DNA of 64,000 nucleotides, from positions 103,744,221 to 103,808,220 of the forward strand of contig OZ024931.1 of the NCBI GenBank assembly GCA_964017235.1. The letters run 5' to 3'. Below the pieces are notes generated by a model, which was not told the origin of the DNA, ran no database searches, and saw only the letters and a program-made list of their open reading frames with translations. Positions 58,422-64,000 of this stretch are shown here, piece by piece. The position numbers were made by a program, and so were the translations under genes. Position 1 is the first letter of the stretch. Every line of letters begins with the position of its first letter. This stretch comes from Sabellastarte sp. h YS-2021. Taxonomy: Eukaryota > Annelida > Polychaeta > Sabellida > Sabellidae.

Positions 58422-58699
58422 AAGAAACTTCAGAGGTTCCCGAAAGATTCTGATATTTTGGAATTTAGAAATATCTTGTAAATTTTCCAGAGAAGAAAAC
58501 AATTTGAAGAAAAAAGTTTTTTTTACAGTTTATAAATTTTAACTTTTAAAGGGGGACATTTTTACATAACTTGGTTTGAGGGGACTTGTGATTTGGTTTG
58601 AAATAATTTTGAAACTTGTTGGAAATGGATTGGATTTTCCTTGGAAATTTGTTGGAAATTTGAGCAACACCAACTTAAATTAAAATTCTTGGATTAATT

Positions 58700-58990
58700 G
58701 GGTAGTCCTGCAAAGGGCTGATAGATGCTAGCTTCTTCTGACACATGTCAGATCCTGTCTAGCCAATGCCTCCATTTAGTTGAAGTAATCTTTCAGTAGT
58801 CTTGCTTATGTTCATATCCTGGGATACCAGTGTGTATGCAGTCGGCCAGGAGATTGCTGTAGCATCCTTTTTCTTGTCTTTGAAGAATCCATGGTATGAC
58901 CCAGGGGTTAGGTGACTTTCTTCTCCTGGAGGCTGGCTGTGGCTATGGTACTGTCTGTAGGGCAGGTGCTGGTCCTGGGTTCAGTTGTGT
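58700..58990 (-). pseudogene. Truncated Harbinger transposase N-terminus
   Basis: On the minus strand, after a GATTTGCAG acceptor-like junction (about 58998-59006), the sequence reads through a Pro/Ser-rich leader (CTGAACCCAGGACCAGCACC, nearly identical to 7919-7938). It continues WILQRQEKGCYSNLLADCI-like and GIPGYEH, corresponding to WTRQRKDKACYINLLAVSI and GVTGYHN at 8012-8100. The nuclease domain does not follow. Confidence 0.6.
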
Positions 58991-59193
58991 CCTTTTCTGT
59001 CTGCAAATCATGATGATAATCAAAATATTAAACTCAATAATAAACAAAAGTGCCATAAGCTTCTATAAAAAGTCTCTCTGATGTAGATTCAAAATTTTGA
59101 TGTGTTTTACTCTGGATTTTTGTGCCCGACTTTTGCAACCGACCCTAGAGTCGTAGAGTCGTTTATAGGGTTGGCACCAGTGGAACACCCCCA

Positions 59194-62100
59194 TAAGTGA
59201 ATGTCCAAAAAAGGTTTACGTCACAATTGGTAGTAGGATCTGGCATGTGCTGAGAATTAGAGTATAAAATACAGCTAATGCTGAATGCAGAATACTGTAT
59301 TAAATTAGTCCACGCAAGGTACAAACATGTCCAAAACGTTTAAGTCCAGGTGAATTTTGTGGAAAATTTCCAATGTGCCGGATTTGAAAGAGGATAATGT
59401 CCCTCTTCCATGGATATTTAAGCAATTTAGCTATTGGCAGTTCACCTGATTAAGAATCTTTAAAAGTGTTGATTGAATACCCTCATTGAAGAAAAGCTGT
59501 TTTTAGTTCACAGACATATACTAGAAAGCACATGTAGAGCACAGACTTCCACCAGAGCTTGTTTCCAAAAGTTAGGGAATTTTTAGGTATCCAGAATATA
59601 ATCTGGATGTTTTCCAAAATTTAATCACTCCTTGTTTTGGCCAGGCCCTACCCACATAAAAAGTTTCTGAAAGATCTATTCATTACTTTTAGAGTTAACA
59701 TGAACAAGGAAAGACAAACGCCCAGACAGACAAATAAATAAACGCTCCCTAAAACATAGGGTAATAATGAAAGGGTACTAGTGTGAAAATATACTCACCA
59801 AGGCACATCACTGCATATTCCAGAGACAGGGGAGTCAGTGGTCAAAGACACAGCATCAGAAGTTCATGTACTTGTCGGATATAAGTGGTTAAAAGGAATG
59901 CTATAAATCTACATCCCAATAACTCCCACTGTCAGGAAGTCAGAAGCATTCATTTCCTGAACTGTGACGTAATGAGAGGGTTAGTAAAAAAACAAAGGCT
60001 AGATGTAAACATGTTTTCTCCTAAAATCCCTGCTGCTCTCATCATCAGAGTTACATAAAATATCACTTTTATTAATTTATTAAGATATGTTTTTGAATAA
60101 AGAAAATAATTGTTTTAGAATGATAGAATATGTTATTTGGAACTGAAGTTTATATGTATGTTTACACTGAATACATAGAACACAGTAACATAAATCTAAG
60201 AAATCATACCACCTTAAAACATATATGCACAAAAGCATTAACATTTCTGTAAAACTTTCCTGACTTGTAAATCCTTCAACAGACTTTCCCCTTAACATTT
60301 GACAATAGAATGGTAGATTTAACTACAGCTTACAATAATCTCTTTCAATGCTTTTCCATTTTTATTCTTTTTACCAATTGACTTTCTGAAGTGGGTCAAT
60401 TTGAGGATAACTTTGTACTACTATTTTAGGCTAACCATGTTTATTGAGTTCATGGACAATATACAATAGACACGAAACTAGTATATTATTGTCAACACAA
60501 GTGCATGCAGTGTTGGGTGACAATTTTTTTCTTAAATAATAACCAATGATTGATAACACTTTTGTTTTGATTCTGAGCCTTTACAATTTGCAAGTGTTTG
60601 ACACAGTTGTTGGCGTCAAATCTGAGCATACACAGGAGGTTCTGCCGCAGTACAATTCTAATCTAATTTTTTAACTATTCTGTTATATAATTAGCAATGT
60701 TTTCATGTATTTATGAGAATGTAGATTGCATTTATTTGTGGCATCCTTTTATGTTTGCCAAAACAAGGTACCGAAGAGTTAAAGTATAGAGAAAACTAGG
60801 AGAACAGGTATAAGATGAAATTTACTCTTAAACATTGTCAGTATCAGGCATCGTTGCTGAAATCTCACACTAAATGCCCATAATGTGCCTGAAGCATTGC
60901 ATAAAATATCTAGCGAGCAAGCAAGGACTTCATTTGTTTTATTACACAAAGGTGGCTTAACTTGTGTCATTTAAATCCGAATACTGAATTCAACTACAAG
61001 GTCACTGCAATAACTGCCGTTTATTACAAGATAAAAACTTCAGTTTCTTTGAGTGAGGCCCTTGTGGATCCTGGGAATAGCAGCGACTAACTTGTCAGTA
61101 ATAATCTGTGTTCAGTAGTAACTGTCGCCGGAGGGCCTCCAGAGCCAGTTGTAATACCATGAAATGATTTTTAATAACAGAATCCCATGTCTACAAAACC
61201 AGAACAATGAAGAGTATGGGAAACTGTGTTACATACCTTAGGAGCATTGCTTTGCATTTTGAGTAATATGGTTACTTCAATAATTATTTTCCTTGTATAT
61301 GATATGCAAGAAAAATTAATGACACAGACATATAAACTTTTATTATAATTATTTGCCTGTGTATTTGTAAGTGTATTTGTAATAGTATGAAGGGCCTGCA
61401 TTACTGTAAAATTTTGTGCTTAGCACAATGACCACGTGGTATAGTTGTTCTAATGCAGTTTGAAACTAAAACCTATTTATCTTGTGTGATAGCTAAATCC
61501 CATATATATGTAAAATCTTCTGGTCACCTTTTGAGTAGACTGAGCAAGATGCACTATTTATTCTTTTATTTGTTTATATTTTATAAAATACTAATAAGCA
61601 ATGGGTACACAGCAATTATGTTGTTCAGGGAGTTTAATCTGCATTCTAAGTCACCGGTGTGTCACATGGTTATCACACATGATAACTTTACCACAGTATG
61701 TTCTTACTTATTGCGTTCATCATAGATTTCGGGAGTCAGTCAATCCATTTGCTTCCATCATAATCTGATGCCATAGATGTGACATTGTCACCTGTGCAAA
61801 GAACTGTGAACAATAATATACACAACACCAGAAAATTACATTAACTGAATGTTATTTATATCCTTTTTTGACCTGTATTCTTTTGCATATTTTCATAAAG
61901 TCTGATACAATCAGGTTTTAATATGATAAAAGGGTAAAATAACTACAGATTAAGTTTTAGGAAATAGCACAGTGAACAGAATCTTAATTTTATTGTGGTG
62001 ATCCAGATCACTCTCTGGATCCAGGAATATTTTAAAGGATTTTTTATCATAGCACTCATACGTCATATGGAGTTACTGTGAGGAGGATTAGATTTGCTCT

Positions 62101-63666
62101 CTTGGAGTACTTTTTTAGTTTAAATAATTACCAGTCTCCAGATGTTACTCTAAACACGAAATGCCAGTGGTTACTGTGCTATGGTGATAATGTAGATTTT
62201 ATAGCTAATCTTTTTCGGGCCTTCCTTCAAATAATTTTTGATGTGCTGAAGTCACTGCGACTTGTCTTAAATCCAGGACAGTCTCCTGATTATAGTCTGG
62301 CAAAAAAATGAAGAGAGATGTTGTCGTAGAACTGTCACAGTTAGGTAACAAGCTTTTATGCTACAATCTGTCTTGAAAATAAAGCTTTGTGAATATTTGT
62401 ACAAATTCTAATTGGTAAATACTATGAAATCATTTATCGCTCATGTATAATGAAAGTAATTACTTTTGAGGATTTTATAACATAACTGTTACGCTTAGGC
62501 AAATTATCCCAGAATTGGTTTAGGTGTCTGGAAAATTGGCCATAACAGCAGAAGTGTCCTTCAGAGATTTATTCTGCTGATAGCGTTATAACATTCCTCT
62601 TGAGCTGACAATCATATTATTTACCAGGAAATAAGGTGGGACATTAAGGGTTACATAATCTTAAGACAGTTGTATTTGTCACTTTCATTGGGTTGGATAT
62701 CAGACAGTTTTATTGAATCATTTTACAACACACCTGAATATTTTTGTAACTGTTACAGTTGGTTACTGCCTTTATCTTTCAGCTACAAATTGATGAAATT
62801 TAAATACCTCACCGTTAAATAACAGTAATACTATAAGTATCTGACGTTGCAATTTTGGTTAACTGCGGGACAATTACATAACCGTATGATCACTCAATAT
62901 ATTCTCACTCAGGGTACTTTTTCTGGGACTAGTGTTCAGTTATATTTGAAAGAAAAAGATTTTACATACTTCAGGCTAAAATTAACACAGTATTTTAAAG
63001 GTTTTCAACACAGATTTATCTGGAATGAATATTATGTAGTGCAAACACACATCACTCAATTACCTCTGAAAATGAAGGATAAAAATAAAATGAAATCAGA
63101 TCTGCCTTCCAAAATGCCAAACTAAAACTGCAGATACAACCAAACAAAATCTTATTTTAAAGATTATCCTTACAATTTTAACTCCTACTGTCAGGAAGTC
63201 AGAATCATTCATTTCCTAAACTGTGACGTTATGGCATGGTTAGTGAAATTAAATCAAGGTGTAAACAATTTTTGCCCCAATTCCCTGCTGTTCCCATAAT
63301 TACATAAAATATACCTTTAATGTATAGTACATATGGTTTGGAATAAAGCAAATAATTGTGATAAATTACATAGATTGAACATATTCGAAGATAAATCATG
63401 GAAAACATAGTACCTGAAGAAATACATCTAGTGAGTATTTAATGACAGCATGACAGTTGTAACTAAGTTTGAATTTGAAGGGTATAATCGTTCCCACCCA
63501 CCATTTCCAGGTCTTAAGCATGTAATTCCTTCATTATACCTTCTCACATCTTATGTGGTTCTCCAACACTATGCTGATATCCAAACTATATGTAAAGTCT
63601 TACTCTAAATTAACCAGTAACTTTTACTGATGTAGCAGTTTTTTCATGTACATATATATATATTAT
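59194..63666. other. No gene seen; diverged direct repeats
   Basis: 59920-60125 and 63180-63375 are diverged copies of one unit (CAGGAAGTCAGAA, CATTCATTTCCT, ACTGTGACGT, ATTACATAAAATAT, GGAATAAAGCAAATAATTG-like). ORFs in this region show no recognised family. Otherwise AT-rich. Confidence 0.45.
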
Positions 63667-63780
63667 GTACAAGTTGCGATTTGGTGCAAGTTGTAACTTG
63701 TACAAAGAGCCTGCACAAGTTACAACTGTACAAGCAGTTTGTTCAAGTTGCAACTCGAACAAGATTTATGGTACAAGTCA
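63667..63780. repeat. Cluster of near-palindromic AAGTTGYAACTT motifs
   Basis: The 20 bp GTGCAAGTTGTAACTTGTAC, the 20 bp GTTCAAGTTGCAACTCGAAC and an intermediate CACAAGTTACAACTGTACAA are each near self-complementary. They occur within about 110 bp. No coding function is evident. Confidence 0.6.
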
Positions 63781-63947
63781 GAATTTCACCACCCAACAAA
63801 CCCAACTTTTACAATCCTGTTTTACAAGTTCCATTAAGAAGGAATTTGGCTTAAATTAATGTTTTTGGAAAAAAATATCTTATTTGTGTGTACAGAAAAA
63901 AAATAAAAACACGTTTTGTCAGTATCACTTAAAATACAGATACAACT

Positions 63948-64000
63948 GTGGCCTAGTGGGTCACACGTAGGAACACAGAGGACCTGGGTTTGAAACCTGG
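63948..64000 (+). repeat. SINE family B head, cut by the window end
   Basis: ACTGTGGCCTAGTGGGTCAC matches the head at 35751, followed by a degraded B box (TGGGTTTGAAACCTGG). The element continues beyond the window. Confidence 0.65.

Larger units (their letters stand above)
57663..59193. mobile_element. PIF/Harbinger deletion derivative, 1.53 kb
   Basis: The ends TGGGGATGTTCCACTGGAGCC and, on the minus strand, TGGGGGTGTTCCACTGGTG match at 19 of 21 positions overall. TAA duplications flank it at 57660-57662 and 59194-59196. Inside are a TATA box (57877-57883), the start of a MADF-like gene (plus, 58040-58421) and the start of a transposase gene (minus, about 58990-58700). These are in the same convergent order as the 26-30.7 kb element. 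The nuclease core and most of the DNA-binding domain are deleted. It belongs to the family represented by the 7.9 kb relic. Confidence 0.88.

Overview
This is a 64 kb stretch of an animal nuclear genome. It is AT-rich, gene-poor and crowded with degraded transposable elements, tRNA-derived SINEs, simple repeats and introns with GT/AG borders. The best-supported host gene is an inhibitor-of-apoptosis (IAP) protein with one BIR domain, a UBA-like segment and a RING finger. A YR (DIRS-like) retroelement, a Gmr1-like Ty3 element, several PIF/Harbinger transposons and abundant 'AAGGTCA' repeats all fit a lophotrochozoan, most likely a bivalve or other mollusc. The species assignment is inference; nothing here fixes it.

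Layout. 0-12 kb holds no host gene that I can support. It has SINE copies, an 837 bp inverted-repeat element, a 352 bp segment present twice, a decayed Harbinger transposase (7.9-8.65 kb), a complete 470 bp Harbinger MITE (9.42-9.89 kb) and a LINE reverse-transcriptase scrap (11.6-11.8 kb). 12.66-16.76 kb is a minus-strand YR retrotransposon (gag, spacer ORF, RT, RNase H, tyrosine recombinase) broken by several frameshifts. 17.2-17.7 kb has two GC-richer minus-strand blocks that look like exons of an unrecognised gene. 20.1-22.2 kb is the IAP gene (minus), with an apparent 5'-UTR intron, a TATA box, three nuclear-receptor-like half-sites and a palindromic insertion just upstream.

26.12-30.66 kb is a near full-length PIF/Harbinger transposon with TTA target duplications. 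It carries a plus-strand MADF/Myb-like gene and a convergent, broken DDE transposase. Between them lie two tandem arrays in inverted orientation. 32.34-33.38 kb is a tandem array of roughly 140 bp units with nuclear-receptor half-sites, followed by a second YR-type gag relic. 35.7-36.1 kb is a full-length SINE. 39.2-39.4 kb carries the 5' part of another Harbinger transposase gene. 43.4-44.2 kb is a plus-strand LINE relic with endonuclease-end and RT motifs.

48.63-53.92 kb is a minus-strand LTR retrotransposon flanked by a perfect CTAAC duplication. It keeps gag, protease and integrase but has no reverse transcriptase or RNase H. 57.66-59.19 kb is a second Harbinger element with TAA duplications, reduced to the front halves of its two genes. 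The rest is low-complexity or unassigned DNA.

Most coding-looking sequence here is therefore transposon-derived and broken. The IAP gene is the only intact coding gene I would defend strongly. The 17 kb exon pair is the most interesting unassigned host-like signal.
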